A stretch of DNA of 64,000 nt from RGIG1681 sp964646345 (lineage in GTDB: Bacteria > Bacillota > Clostridia > Christensenellales > UBA1242): the NCBI GenBank assembly GCA_964646345.1, contig CAZYDU010000002.1, positions 62,001-126,000 on the forward strand. Reading direction: 5' to 3'. Each line of letters begins with the position of its first letter. Within the stretch, counting starts at the first letter, position 1. A program made the translations under genes and the position numbers. The notes below the pieces were generated by a model. That model saw nothing but the letters and a program-made list of their open reading frames with translations. It made no database searches and was not told the origin of the DNA. This document shows positions 50,935 to 60,981 of the stretch, piece by piece.

Positions 50935-51057
50935 ATAATCATACCCCAAAAATTAAATAAATTATTAATTCAAACCTATTATTTTGAAAATTTGACCATT
51001 TAATTACTTAAAATGACACCATTTTTAACAATAATGATGTATTTCTCACAAAATTAC

Positions 51058-51091
51058 AAAAAAAATCACCGAGCAATTCGGCAATTTTTTA
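51058..51091 (-). terminator. Terminator of the GNAT gene
   Basis: AAAAATCACCGA...TTCGGCAATTTTT with T runs on both strands; a second small dyad TCTCAGAACGTCTGAGA precedes it. Confidence 0.7.
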
Positions 51092-51127
51092 TTAAAAATT
51101 CTGTCTCAGAACGTCTGAGAGTTAACT

Positions 51128-52255
51128 TTAAACTAATTTTTTGATATAGCATGTCTTTTTTCTAATTAAAGTTCTATCAAACATCTCCAGTGAACGTATA
51201 GCATTTGTATTAGTCTCAAGTTGAACACCAGTATCTGCATACTTGATTGAAGGAATTTTGCTAAGTCTTTCAAGCAAATTCTTAATCATAAAAGCGGTAA
51301 CTCCCAATTTTTGATATTCCTTTTTAACTGAAATGATACCAAGTTCAACTGCATTTGGGTGCTTAATAGCTTTTAGCCACTTTACAAAACCAAATGGAAG
51401 CATTCTACCATCAGTTTCTTTCATCGCATCAGCAAGCGATGGCCAAGTTACAGCAAATCCACAAAGTTTTTCATTCTTATCGAATACTAAGCAAATATAT
51501 CTTTTATCAAGAACAAGTTTAAATAAAGAAATGACTTGTTTTCTCAATCCTTCATTAAAAGGCATTGTTCCATATAAATCCACAAATGTCTCATCAAGCA
51601 AATCGAAAAATTCATCTCCGTGATGCTTAATTATATCTTTAACATTTTTAAATTCCTTTTCATGGAAACCATAACGTTTTTGAACGATATTTGCAACACG
51701 TTCAACACGTTGGTCTATTGGTTGTGGAAACTTAAATCTCCATTCAACCCATTTTGCATCTGGCTTATAACCATAACTTTCTACATAAGTTTGATAATAA
51801 GGAGCATTGTAGCCTGTTACGAAAGCACCTTTATTTTCAAATCCATAGGTTGTTAAGCCTTCTCTTTCCAAATCATCATAGCCAAGTGGTCCATGAACAT
51901 ACTCCATTCCATGTTCCCTTGCCCAATCTTCTCCAGCCTTCAACAAAAGGTGTGCAACTTCTTCACTATCAATAAAATCAAAACGTGTGAATCTTGCATA
52001 CTTTGAATTATTCTTTTCATTAAATGGATATAAAATCACACAAGCAATTCTTCCAACAACATTTCCATTTTCATCTTCTGCCAAAAAATAGGCATGCTCA
52101 CATTCATCAAAGTGAGCATTTTTCTTTGTCGTCATTTTAAGTTCATCTGACTCCATTGGCGGAATATAATTAGGATTATCTTTATAAAGTTCTGTTGGAA
52201 ACTTAACAAATTTTTTAAAATCTTTTCTTTTTGTAATTTCTCTAACTGTATACAT
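51128..52255 (-). CDS. GNAT-fold N-acetyltransferase family protein
   Basis: 375 aa. The N-terminal part resembles the YghO/GNAT type (VKFPTELYKDNPNYIPPMESDELKMTTKKNAHFDECEHAYFLAEDENGNVVGRIACVI) and a second GNAT-like half has ELGIISVKKEYQKLGVTAFMIKNLLERL. Substrate unknown. AATGGAG precedes ATG 52255. Confidence 0.8.
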   Translation of the reverse strand: MYTVREITKRKDFKKFVKFPTELYKDNPNYIPPMESDELKMTTKKNAHFDECEHAYFLAEDENGNVVGRIACVILYPFNEKNNSKYARFTRFDFIDSEEVAHLLLKAGEDWAREHGMEYVHGPLGYDDLEREGLTTYGFENKGAFVTGYNAPYYQTYVESYGYKPDAKWVEWRFKFPQPIDQRVERVANIVQKRYGFHEKEFKNVKDIIKHHGDEFFDLLDETFVDLYGTMPFNEGLRKQVISLFKLVLDKRYICLVFDKNEKLCGFAVTWPSLADAMKETDGRMLPFGFVKWLKAIKHPNAVELGIISVKKEYQKLGVTAFMIKNLLERLSKIPSIKYADTGVQLETNTNAIRSLEMFDRTLIRKKTCYIKKLV

Positions 52256-52447
52256 AAAATTTCTCCATTTATATTATATAACATTTATCTACCAATTTCA
52301 ATTATTTAAATTAATATGTTAAAATTTTTCTAAATCTGTAACACAAAATTGTCACTTATAATTAAAACTTAAAATATAAAACCAAGTGTGAGAAACTTTA
52401 TCCCCTAATCTATTTATTATAAATTTAATAGAAGATTGTATATAAGG

Positions 52448-52459
52448 TCAAAGTCAGTC
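52448..52459. repeat. TCAAAGTCAGTC, left copy of a direct repeat
   Basis: An exact 12-mer also found at 55191-55202, in the same orientation with similar flanks (ATAAGG and ATAAG before; AATAT words after). The two copies frame the flippase-DUF4363-DUF421 segment. Confidence 0.4.
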
Positions 52460-52499
52460 AATATTCTATTTTAATTTAACTAATCATATATTTTGTATT

Positions 52500-54017
52500 A
52501 TGAATAAAAAATTTCTAAAAGCAATGTTTTGCGTAACATTCTTTTCGGTTGCAACAAGAGCACTCGGCTTTTTATTAAAAATTTATCTATCTCGAACACT
52601 TGGCAGTGTTATGCTTGGAAGCTATCAAGTTGCGATGAGCATCTTTGGTGTGCTTATGACATTTGTATCAAGTGGCATTCCTGTTGTTCTATCTAGAAAC
52701 GTCTCATACTATTCAGGACAAAATAATCGAAAAGCAATCGGCTCAATAGTTTCTTCTGGATTAATTATAACTGGTGTCATATGCCTAATAGCTTCAGGTT
52801 TAATTTTATTGTTCCCAAATTTATTATCAATTATTTTCACTTCGCATGCTTCAATTCAAATGATTTACATTCTCCTTCCAGCCCTTTTATTTTCATCTAT
52901 TTATGAAGTATTACGTGGTGCATTATGGGGACAACAAAAATTTTTCACAATCAGTATCACCGAATTTATTGAACAAGTCGTCAGAATTATCTTACTTATT
53001 TTATTATTTAATACCACTATTCTCAATATTTCGGCAACAAATAAAACCGCACTATCCTTAAGCTTAGCCTGCATAGTTTCTTCAATTATTGTAATCTTCA
53101 TATACTTTAAATCAGGTGGAAACCTTGCAAATCCAAAATATGAATTTAAAAATTTATTAAAAACGAGCTCTCCCATAACTGCAGTTAGAACAGTATCATC
53201 TGTCATCTCATCTATTATTGCAATAATCATTCCAATAAGGCTTCAAGCATTTGGCTATTCGCAAACCGAAGCACTTTCTGAATTTGGTATTATGATGGGA
53301 ATGACTTTCCCAATACTAATGATACCAGCAACTCTTATTGGTTCACTAGCTGTAACAATGATTCCGTCAATAAGCGAACAATCAAATGATATTGATGCTG
53401 GGAATCTCAAAGATAAAACAATCATAAAATCAAAAATCAACTTTTCATTGAAAACTAGTATAATTTTTTCATCAATTCTACTATCAAGCTTTATAGCACT
53501 TGGCGAACCAATCTGCCTATTCTTATTTAATAATATCAAAGCCGGCAAGTATCTGTCAGTTGCAAGTATAATCATGATACCACTCGGGCTATCCCAAATT
53601 TCTTCATCAATACTAAATTCTATAGGTCTAGAAATGAAATCACTTAAAAATTATGTTATATCTTCTGCCGTTCTCATCTTTTGCATTGTATTTTTACCAA
53701 AATACTTTGGTACATACTCTTTAATAATCGGATATTTCTTAATGTCTGTTATCTCAGCCGTGATGAATATATCAATGCTAATAAAAAGAAACCTGGCAAA
53801 CTTAGGTTTCTTAAAAACACTTATACTTTTAATTATTATTAATTTATTTTCTGCAACTATAGGAATATTTATTAGCGGAATACTAAAAACAAGTCTTATT
53901 ATAAAATTAATAATCTCTGCTTTATTTACCGTTGGCATTAATATTATGTTAATTGTGTGTTTCAACATAGCCAATATTAAAATTATAATTTTTAAGCAAA
54001 AAAAGCAAGTAGCCTAA
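52500..54017 (+). CDS. Lipid-linked polysaccharide flippase (SpoVB/MurJ-like, MOP superfamily)
   Basis: 505 aa, about 13-14 membrane helices. It begins ATRALGFLLKIYLSRTLGSVMLGSYQVAMSIFGVLMTFVSSGIPVVLSR, the SpoVB/Wzx-type N-terminal signature. It flips lipid-linked sugars, such as peptidoglycan or polysaccharide precursors, across the membrane. No ribosome site is visible; a TATATT box lies seven bases before ATG 52500, so leaderless initiation is possible. Convergent with DUF4363. Confidence 0.88.
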   Translation: MNKKFLKAMFCVTFFSVATRALGFLLKIYLSRTLGSVMLGSYQVAMSIFGVLMTFVSSGIPVVLSRNVSYYSGQNNRKAIGSIVSSGLIITGVICLIASGLILLFPNLLSIIFTSHASIQMIYILLPALLFSSIYEVLRGALWGQQKFFTISITEFIEQVVRIILLILLFNTTILNISATNKTALSLSLACIVSSIIVIFIYFKSGGNLANPKYEFKNLLKTSSPITAVRTVSSVISSIIAIIIPIRLQAFGYSQTEALSEFGIMMGMTFPILMIPATLIGSLAVTMIPSISEQSNDIDAGNLKDKTIIKSKINFSLKTSIIFSSILLSSFIALGEPICLFLFNNIKAGKYLSVASIIMIPLGLSQISSSILNSIGLEMKSLKNYVISSAVLIFCIVFLPKYFGTYSLIIGYFLMSVISAVMNISMLIKRNLANLGFLKTLILLIIINLFSATIGIFISGILKTSLIIKLIISALFTVGINIMLIVCFNIANIKIIIFKQKKQVA

Positions 54018-54409
54018 AATATATTTTCGGCACTAATTCTAAAATCATCTAAGTAATGTGCCGAAAAATCTATTAATGATGCAATCTCAGCATATGCTTC
54101 AGTGTAGTTATTTTCTTCAACATAAACAGAAATTCTCGCTAGACCAATCTCTACATCTTTAATATTTGTGTGCCAAATCAAGCATTTCAAAAGCTTAACC
54201 TTTTTATGCCAATCATTGTGTAAATCATAAATATTTTCAATAAACTCATCAGTATCTATCTTTTCCTTATTTTCTGTAAGCTGAATTTGAACAGTCTCTA
54301 AACTATTAATTAACCAATCAAACGACTTGTTAACATAACACGATTCTAATATACAACCAACAATAAGCATGATAGTGAGTAATACCATAAAAATCCATTT
54401 TTTTACCAT
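54014..54409 (-). CDS. DUF4363 family protein
   Basis: 131 aa: one N-terminal membrane helix (about 6-24), then a helical extracytoplasmic domain (NKSFDWLINSLETVQIQL...WHKKVKLLKCLIWHTNIKDVEIGLARISVYVEE). Matches the DUF4363 layout (HNDWxxK, HxxDxxxxxL...). Starts 7 nt inside the DUF421 gene end, so translationally coupled. The family commonly pairs with DUF421; its function is unknown. Confidence 0.8.
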   Translation of the reverse strand: MVKKWIFMVLLTIMLIVGCILESCYVNKSFDWLINSLETVQIQLTENKEKIDTDEFIENIYDLHNDWHKKVKLLKCLIWHTNIKDVEIGLARISVYVEENNYTEAYAEIASLIDFSAHYLDDFRISAENIF

Positions 54410-55125
54410 TTATCACCACCACCGAAATTCATTTGAAAGTTATAATAGGTCTCCGCATTTTTTGCTTGTAAAAACACTTCTCCATTATTATCTAATGTTA
54501 AAAGTAAAACATCTTTTACTTTTTTAACATTCGCTTTAACTAAACATTTCTGAATAAACTTATCATCTATACCAGCTAAACTAGTATTCTCTTTCATTAA
54601 TTTTCCGTCCATGATAATATTAATCGGCAATGTACTTTGACTAACTTTGACTTTTAAATCGTCTCTAGTAATAGGCTCAGCACCGGATTTCTTAATCACA
54701 CACAAATTTCCGTTTGTTTCTAATATAGCATAAGCAATTTCTTCAAATTTGAACACATCACACCCACGCATAAGCTCGATTAAATCATCTAATGTCATGT
54801 TTAACTCTTTTAATTCTTTATAATTGATTCCCTTTGGACTAACCACGATAGCTGGCCTGCCCGTTAACAAATATCTTGCAAATTGAAACTTTCTTGATAA
54901 AAAACATATCAAAAAATGAACAATCAAAAGAGTTACAATCGGAACTATGCCGTGAACCAATGGAACAGAAAGTTCAGCCATTGGAATACAAGCTAGATCT
55001 GCGATAATCAAAGTAATGACGAACTCAAATGGTTGCATTTCCCCAATTTGCCTTTTACCCATAAGTCTCACAACAGCAAGAACACAAGTATATACAATAA
55101 TAGACCTTAAAAGCATTATAGCCAT
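54403..55125 (-). CDS. DUF421 (YetF-like) membrane protein
   Basis: 240 aa from ATG 55125; starts at 55149 or further upstream would lie in the uvrA terminator. Three membrane helices with the family core VRLMGKRQIGEMQPFEFVITLIIADLACIPM, then a cytoplasmic domain (RPAIVVSPKGINYKELKELNMTLDDLIELMRGCDV). Often associated with spore or stress functions in Bacillota; the mechanism is not established. No good ribosome site is visible. Confidence 0.85.
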   Translation of the reverse strand: MAIMLLRSIIVYTCVLAVVRLMGKRQIGEMQPFEFVITLIIADLACIPMAELSVPLVHGIVPIVTLLIVHFLICFLSRKFQFARYLLTGRPAIVVSPKGINYKELKELNMTLDDLIELMRGCDVFKFEEIAYAILETNGNLCVIKKSGAEPITRDDLKVKVSQSTLPINIIMDGKLMKENTSLAGIDDKFIQKCLVKANVKKVKDVLLLTLDNNGEVFLQAKNAETYYNFQMNFGGGDKW

Positions 55126-55146
55126 ACTATAATAATTACATAAAAT

Positions 55147-55190
55147 CATAAAAAAATACATACAAATTAAAGTATGTATTTTTTTATAAG
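55147..55190 (-). terminator. Terminator of uvrBA
   Basis: AAAAATACATAC...GTATGTATTTTT with T runs on both strands, after the uvrA stop and directly ahead of DUF421. Confidence 0.8.
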
Positions 55191-55202
55191 TCAAAGTCAG
55201 TC
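55191..55202. repeat. TCAAAGTCAGTC, right copy of a direct repeat
   Basis: The same 12-mer as at 52448-52459, same orientation, between the uvrA stop and its terminator. Confidence 0.4.
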
Positions 55203-55212
55203 TAATATATTA

Positions 55213-58017
55213 TTATTCTTTTTCAAAGAATTTGCGTAAAGCTAAGCCTGTATATGATTTATCACATTTAGCAATTTCTTCAGGTGAACCACAAGCAACA
55301 ATAGTGCCACCTTTATCACCACCTTCTGGGCCTATATCAATAATATAATCTGCAAATTTTATAACATCAAGATTATGCTCAATTACAACCACACTATTTC
55401 CACCAGCAACAAGCCTATCCAAAATTTTGATGAGTTTTTCAACATCATGAGTATGCAATCCAGTTGTAGGTTCATCTAAAATATAAAGTGTTTTACCAGT
55501 TGACCTTTTAGATAATTCAGTTGCAAGTTTAACCCTTTGAGCTTCGCCACCTGAAAGAGTCGTTGCGGATTGTCCCAAAGTAATATAACCTAAACCAACA
55601 TCATAGAGCGTCTGTAGTTTATTCTTAATAGCAGGTATATTATAGAAAAATTCTAACGCATCTTCAACAGTCATATCCAAAACATCACTAATGGTTTTTC
55701 CCTTAAACTTAACTTCCAAAGTATTTTTATTATATCTCTTACCCTTGCACTCATCACAAGTTACGTATACATCTGGTAAAAAATGCATTTCAATTTTCAA
55801 AACGCCGTCACCAGCACAAGCTTCGCACCTGCCACCTTTAACATTAAAACTAAATCGTCCAGCGGTGTAACCCTTTGCTTGAGATTCAGGACACTTTGCA
55901 AATAATTCACGGATTGCTGAAAACACACCAGTGTAAGTTACAGGATTGCTTCTTGGAGTTCTTCCAATCGGACTTTGGTCAATAACAACAACCTTATCAA
56001 TATTTTCAATCCCACGAATTTCTTTATACAATCCTTCAGGCAAATTCGAATGATTTACTTTATTTGAAACCGCTGGATAAAGCACTTCATTCACTAAACT
56101 AGATTTACCACTACCCGAAACGCCTGTAACTGCAACAAACAATCCCAATGGGATTTTTACATTTATATTTTTTAAATTATTTTGCTTAGCTCCGATAATT
56201 TCGAGTCCTATGTCAGACATAGCACGCCTTTTTTCTGGAATTTCAATCTTTTTTCTACCTGAAAGATAAGCTCCCGTAATTGAATTTTCGCAAGCCATAA
56301 TTTCTTGCGGAGTTCCTGCACAAATAATTCTTCCACCATGAACACCAGCTTTTGGCCCGACATCAACAATAAAATCTGCCTGCATCATAGTTTCTTCATC
56401 ATGCTCAACAACAATAACGCTATTTCCTAAATCACGAAGATGCTTTAATGTGCCAATAAGTTTTTCAGTATCCCTTGGGTGCAAACCAATACTTGGCTCA
56501 TCTAAAATATACAAAACTCCCATCAAACCACTACCAATTTGGGTAGCAAGTCTAATACGTTGAGCTTCGCCACCAGACAATGTGCTTGCTGTTCGAGCTA
56601 AAGTCAAATAATCAAGTCCGACATTTATCAAGAAATTAAGTCTCGCTCTAATCTCTTTAAAAATACCTGCTGAAATTTTTTCTTCCTTTTCTGTGAGCTT
56701 AAGATTATCCACCCACTTCAAAATACCCGTTATATTCATTTCAGTAACATCAATTATTGATTTCTTATCAATTTTAACAGCTAATGCTTGCGGATTCAAA
56801 CGTTTACCTTTACAGGTTTCGCAAGTCTTTGTTACCATATATTTTTCAATCTCGCCTTTAATAAATTCTCCAGCGATTTCATGTCTACGATAAAGATTTG
56901 GGATAATCCCTTCAAAACGCATATTAAATGTATTGTTTTTTAGAGTTCTCATCTCTAGTTTTTCACCTTTTGTTCCATAAAACAAATAATCCAAGGCTTC
57001 ACGAGAGTAATCTTTTAGTGGTGTGTTAATGTTAATTCCAAATTTATCAGTAACGGCTCTATACAACATATTACCAAAACCATAATCCCCCCAACCAATA
57101 GCAGAAATAGCACCGTCATTTAGAGATAGATTCCAATCTTTTACTAAAAGATTTTCTTCAATAATCATTTTAGACCCCAAGCCCAAGCAGTCTGGACATG
57201 CACCAATCGGAGTATTGAATGAAAACAACCTTGAAGATATCTCATTAAATGAAAAGCCACACTTAGGACAGCTATGTTTTGTTGAATACAACACTTCTTC
57301 TCCATTAGTATCAACAATAACAACGCCATTTGCAAGCTTAACTGCAGTTTCCAGGCTATCAATTAACCTGTTATCCATATTATCAGTTCTAATCAACCTA
57401 TCAATAACAACTGAAATATCGTGTTTTTTCTTTTTATCAAGCTTGATTTCTTCATCAAGACTATAAATTACCCCGTCAACTTTAACTCTTAAGTAACCTT
57501 TTTTCCTAAAATCATCAAATAGCTCAACATATTCGCCTGTTTTTCTAGTAATAACCGGTGCAATTATCATAATTTTTGAGCCATTTTCTGCTGTTTTCAC
57601 TTTATTAGCTATATTATCTATTGATGAAGCTGATATTGGCTCATTACAATTCACACAATAAGGCACACCAATACTCGCAAACAATAATCTAAAATAATCA
57701 TAAATTTCAGTAACAGTACCAACCGTTGACCGTGGATTTGATGAAGTTGTCTTTTGGTCTATTGCTATTGCTGGAGATAAACCATCAATTTGGTCAACAT
57801 CTGGTTTTTTCATTTGCCCCAAAAACTGTCTTGCATAAGATGACAAAGATTCCATATATCTTCTTTGTCCTTCAGCAAAAATAGTATCGAATGCCAAACT
57901 TGACTTTCCACTTCCAGAAAGTCCGGTAAAAACAACCAATTTATTTCTTGGAATTTCTAAATTGATATTTTTTAAGTTGTTTTCTCTCGCTCCTATTATC
58001 CTAATAAAATTATCCAT
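55213..58017 (-). CDS. uvrA: Excinuclease ABC subunit A
   Basis: 934 aa. Two ABC ATPase modules (GLSGSGKSS, GVSGSGKSS; LSGGEAQRIRLATQIGSG, LSGGEAQRVKLATELSKRSTG) and zinc fingers (CPKCGF...CPDCLG, CEACAGDG...CDECKGK). Damage recognition in nucleotide excision repair. TAGGAG precedes the ATG. Downstream partner of uvrB. Confidence 0.98.
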   Translation of the reverse strand: MDNFIRIIGARENNLKNINLEIPRNKLVVFTGLSGSGKSSLAFDTIFAEGQRRYMESLSSYARQFLGQMKKPDVDQIDGLSPAIAIDQKTTSSNPRSTVGTVTEIYDYFRLLFASIGVPYCVNCNEPISASSIDNIANKVKTAENGSKIMIIAPVITRKTGEYVELFDDFRKKGYLRVKVDGVIYSLDEEIKLDKKKKHDISVVIDRLIRTDNMDNRLIDSLETAVKLANGVVIVDTNGEEVLYSTKHSCPKCGFSFNEISSRLFSFNTPIGACPDCLGLGSKMIIEENLLVKDWNLSLNDGAISAIGWGDYGFGNMLYRAVTDKFGININTPLKDYSREALDYLFYGTKGEKLEMRTLKNNTFNMRFEGIIPNLYRRHEIAGEFIKGEIEKYMVTKTCETCKGKRLNPQALAVKIDKKSIIDVTEMNITGILKWVDNLKLTEKEEKISAGIFKEIRARLNFLINVGLDYLTLARTASTLSGGEAQRIRLATQIGSGLMGVLYILDEPSIGLHPRDTEKLIGTLKHLRDLGNSVIVVEHDEETMMQADFIVDVGPKAGVHGGRIICAGTPQEIMACENSITGAYLSGRKKIEIPEKRRAMSDIGLEIIGAKQNNLKNINVKIPLGLFVAVTGVSGSGKSSLVNEVLYPAVSNKVNHSNLPEGLYKEIRGIENIDKVVVIDQSPIGRTPRSNPVTYTGVFSAIRELFAKCPESQAKGYTAGRFSFNVKGGRCEACAGDGVLKIEMHFLPDVYVTCDECKGKRYNKNTLEVKFKGKTISDVLDMTVEDALEFFYNIPAIKNKLQTLYDVGLGYITLGQSATTLSGGEAQRVKLATELSKRSTGKTLYILDEPTTGLHTHDVEKLIKILDRLVAGGNSVVVIEHNLDVIKFADYIIDIGPEGGDKGGTIVACGSPEEIAKCDKSYTGLALRKFFEKE

Positions 58018-58077
58018 TAATATTCTCCTAAATCCTTATAAATACTTATTTTATAAGGTATTATGTCACGCATAACA

Positions 58078-60132
58078 CTACCTGTGTCGTTGAGATTTTC
58101 TAGTTCTTTCATAAACTTTGCTTCTTGTTTTTTCTACCTTACGTTTTTGTACATAAGACTTTCCTTGTTGTTTAGCTTTAAGTTCTTCTATGGTATCCCT
58201 TAGTTCTATCGCCTTCTCAAAATCCAAAGCCTTAACTGCAACATTCATTAGTGCTGTTAAACTTTCAATTTGTCTAGTAATTTCTTCAGCCTTCATCATT
58301 GAACTATCCAGTTCTTTAGACGTTATCGTTAAGGTATTTATAATTGGTTTTTCAATCGTTTTTGGAACGATGTTATGTTCTTTATTAAAAGCCATTTGAA
58401 TTTCACGGCGTCTATTGGTTTCATCTATTGCTTTCTTCAAACTTTCTGTCATTACATCGGCAAACATAACAACTCGACCTTCCGAGTTTCTCGCGGCCCT
58501 ACCTATCGTCTGAATTAATGCCCCCGTACTTCTTAAAAAGCCTTCTTTATCCGCATCTAAAATAGCAACGAGCTTAACTTCTGGCATATCAAGACCTTCT
58601 CTAAGTAAGTTTATTCCCACTAAAACATCACTTTCCCCGCTTCTAAGTTCATTTATTACAGTCATTCTATCCATTGCCTTAATTTCAGAATGTAAATAAG
58701 TCGTTTTTATTCCAACACTGGATAAATAAGCTGAAAGCTGTTCCGCCATCGACTTAGTTAATGTTGTAACTAAACACCTGCCACCACTTTCAATGGTCCT
58801 ATTAAGTTCTCCAATAAGCTCATCTACTTGATTTTTTGCAGGTTTTACTATAATTTCAGGGTCTAAAAGTCCTGTTGGTCTAATGATTTGTTCAGCTAAA
58901 TTATCCTGTCTTTCCATTTCATAAACACCTGGTGTAGCAGAAAAACAAATCATTTGATGAAATTTGGTTTCAAATTCGTCAAATTTTAACGGCCTATTAT
59001 CATAAGCTGATTTAATTCTAAATCCATAATCAACCAGTGAGTCTTTTCTTGCTTTATCTCCATTATACATGGCTCTAATTTGCGGAATTGTCATATGACT
59101 TTCATCGATTAACAATAGAAAATCATCAGGAAAATAGTCAAAAAGCGTGTATGGAGTCTCGCCCGGGTTTCTTCCATCGAAATATCTTGAATAGTTCTCA
59201 ATACCGCTACAATACCCAATTTCACGCATCATTTCAATATCATAACATGTTCTTTGCTTTAATCTTTCCGCTTCCAAAATCTTGCCTTGTTTTTGAAGTT
59301 CTTCAACTTCTTTAATCATATCGTTTTCTATATTTTTCAAGCAATCATTTAATTTGCTTCCGCCAACCGCATAGTGAGTTGCGGGATAGATTGCAATATG
59401 TGAAAGTGTTGAAACAGCCCTACCAGTCACAGCTTCAACTTCGGCAATTCTATCTATTTCATCGCCAAAGAATTCTATACGTATCGAATACTCACTGCTA
59501 TTTGCTGGGAAAACTTCCAACGTATCGCCACGAACCCTAAAAGTCCCACGTACAAAGTCTATATCGTTTCGCTTATATTGAATTTCAACAAGCCTTGAAA
59601 TAATCTCATCTCTTGAAATATTCATGCCAGGTCTTAAAGATATTGCCATTTTATGATATTCGCTTGGCTCGCCTAAACCATAAATACAAGACACAGACGC
59701 AACAATAATAACATCACGTCTTTCAAATAATGCACAAGTTGCCGAGTGTCTAAGTTTATCTATTTCGTCATTTATTGAAAGTTCTTTTTCAATGTAAGTA
59801 TCACTTGAAGCAATATAAGCTTCTGGCTGGTAATAATCATAATAAGACACAAAATAATTAACTGAATTTTCTGGAAAAAACTCGCGAAACTCATTACATA
59901 GTTGAGCAGCAAGCGTTTTATTGTGAGCAATCACGAGAGTTGGCCTTTGTACTTTTTCAATAATATTCGCCATAGTAAAAGTTTTACCACTCCCGGTAAC
60001 TCCCAATAAAACCTGAGTTCTTAAACCATCATTTAACCCCTGAACCAAACTCTCGATTGCTTCAGGTTGGTCGCCTGTAGGAGCAAATTTTGACTTAAGA
60101 GTAAATCTTTTTTCTTCTGTTTCTTGCTTCAT
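58078..60132 (-). CDS. uvrB: Excinuclease ABC subunit B
   Basis: 684 aa. Walker A LLGVTGSGKTFTMAN (about 45-52), beta-hairpin YYDYYQPEAYI, helicase motifs DESH and GINLLREGLDMPEVKLV, and a C-terminal UVR domain (MNVAVKALDFEKAIELRDTI). Loads at damage with UvrA and hands over to UvrC. No ribosome site; TTGTAA-16 bp-TATAAT ends six bases before the ATG, suggesting a leaderless mRNA. Confidence 0.98.
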   Translation of the reverse strand: MKQETEEKRFTLKSKFAPTGDQPEAIESLVQGLNDGLRTQVLLGVTGSGKTFTMANIIEKVQRPTLVIAHNKTLAAQLCNEFREFFPENSVNYFVSYYDYYQPEAYIASSDTYIEKELSINDEIDKLRHSATCALFERRDVIIVASVSCIYGLGEPSEYHKMAISLRPGMNISRDEIISRLVEIQYKRNDIDFVRGTFRVRGDTLEVFPANSSEYSIRIEFFGDEIDRIAEVEAVTGRAVSTLSHIAIYPATHYAVGGSKLNDCLKNIENDMIKEVEELQKQGKILEAERLKQRTCYDIEMMREIGYCSGIENYSRYFDGRNPGETPYTLFDYFPDDFLLLIDESHMTIPQIRAMYNGDKARKDSLVDYGFRIKSAYDNRPLKFDEFETKFHQMICFSATPGVYEMERQDNLAEQIIRPTGLLDPEIIVKPAKNQVDELIGELNRTIESGGRCLVTTLTKSMAEQLSAYLSSVGIKTTYLHSEIKAMDRMTVINELRSGESDVLVGINLLREGLDMPEVKLVAILDADKEGFLRSTGALIQTIGRAARNSEGRVVMFADVMTESLKKAIDETNRRREIQMAFNKEHNIVPKTIEKPIINTLTITSKELDSSMMKAEEITRQIESLTALMNVAVKALDFEKAIELRDTIEELKAKQQGKSYVQKRKVEKTRSKVYERTRKSQRHR

Positions 60133-60138
60133 AACTCC

Positions 60139-60166
60139 ATTATACCCACAATTACAAATTTTACAA
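60139..60166 (-). promoter_or_regulatory. Promoter of uvrBA
   Basis: TTGTAA (60166-60161), 16-bp spacer, TATAAT (60144-60139); the expected start is the A of ATG 60132. The remaining gap 60167-60384 shows no further feature. Confidence 0.65.
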
Positions 60167-60384
60167 TCAAGTTAATGAAAATTCTTTATTTGTTTTGTAA
60201 TTTTTTTTGCTATACTAGTTTTATAATCCAACAAAAATCCGTTACATTAATGTCACAACTGTAACATATTAAAATCATGTCTCAAAAAATATCACAAATC
60301 CCAATAAAATCGAATATAAAATGCATTTAATTAATTGCAAAGAGTTTTACAAAAAAATATAATCTTGAATATGGGAGAAAAATT

Positions 60385-60927
60385 ATGGAAAACAAAGACA
60401 ACTTAACCAAAAATTACATATTTGAAGCCTATTATAACCTATTAAAAAAGCAACCTTGCAGTGAAATTAATGTAAGTGATATATGCAAAAAAGCTGGAGT
60501 TTCTAGAATGTCGTTTTATAGAAACTTTAAATCTAAAGAAGATTTAATTTCCAAGTCGATTGAAAAAATAATGCAAGAACTAAAAAGCAATTTGATTAAA
60601 TACGATAAAATCAATCAATACATCGTAACAAGAGAAATATTCATTACTGCACAAAACTATAAAGATGCCTTCAATGCATTTAGAAATTCAAACTATGCCG
60701 AACAATTTGTTGATGTAATTTCAGATAAATTGTTTAGTTTTGCTCCACAAGACATCATTAACCCATCAAGAAAGTATACTCCTGTGTTTTTCTTTACTGC
60801 TCTAGCAGGTGTCCTTAATGCATGGATTAGAAACGGAACAAAAGAAACACCTGAAGAAATGGCAAAACTAATTTGCGAAGTTGCAGACTTTCCTTTCTTT
60901 GCAGACGAACATTTCCATATTAACTAA
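60385..60927 (+). CDS. TetR-family transcriptional regulator
   Basis: 180 aa. N-terminal HTH (FEAYYNLLKKQPCSEINVSDICKKAGVSRMSFYRNFKSKEDLI, about 12-54) and an all-helical ligand domain with the TetR_C-type tail AGVLNAWIRNGTKETPEEMAKLI. Target unknown; no divergent partner. GGGAG precedes the ATG. Confidence 0.92.
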   Translation: MENKDNLTKNYIFEAYYNLLKKQPCSEINVSDICKKAGVSRMSFYRNFKSKEDLISKSIEKIMQELKSNLIKYDKINQYIVTREIFITAQNYKDAFNAFRNSNYAEQFVDVISDKLFSFAPQDIINPSRKYTPVFFFTALAGVLNAWIRNGTKETPEEMAKLICEVADFPFFADEHFHIN

Positions 60928-60981
60928 TAATGAAATAACCCTAAAGTTACATAAACTCAAGGGTTATTTTTTTACAAAAAT

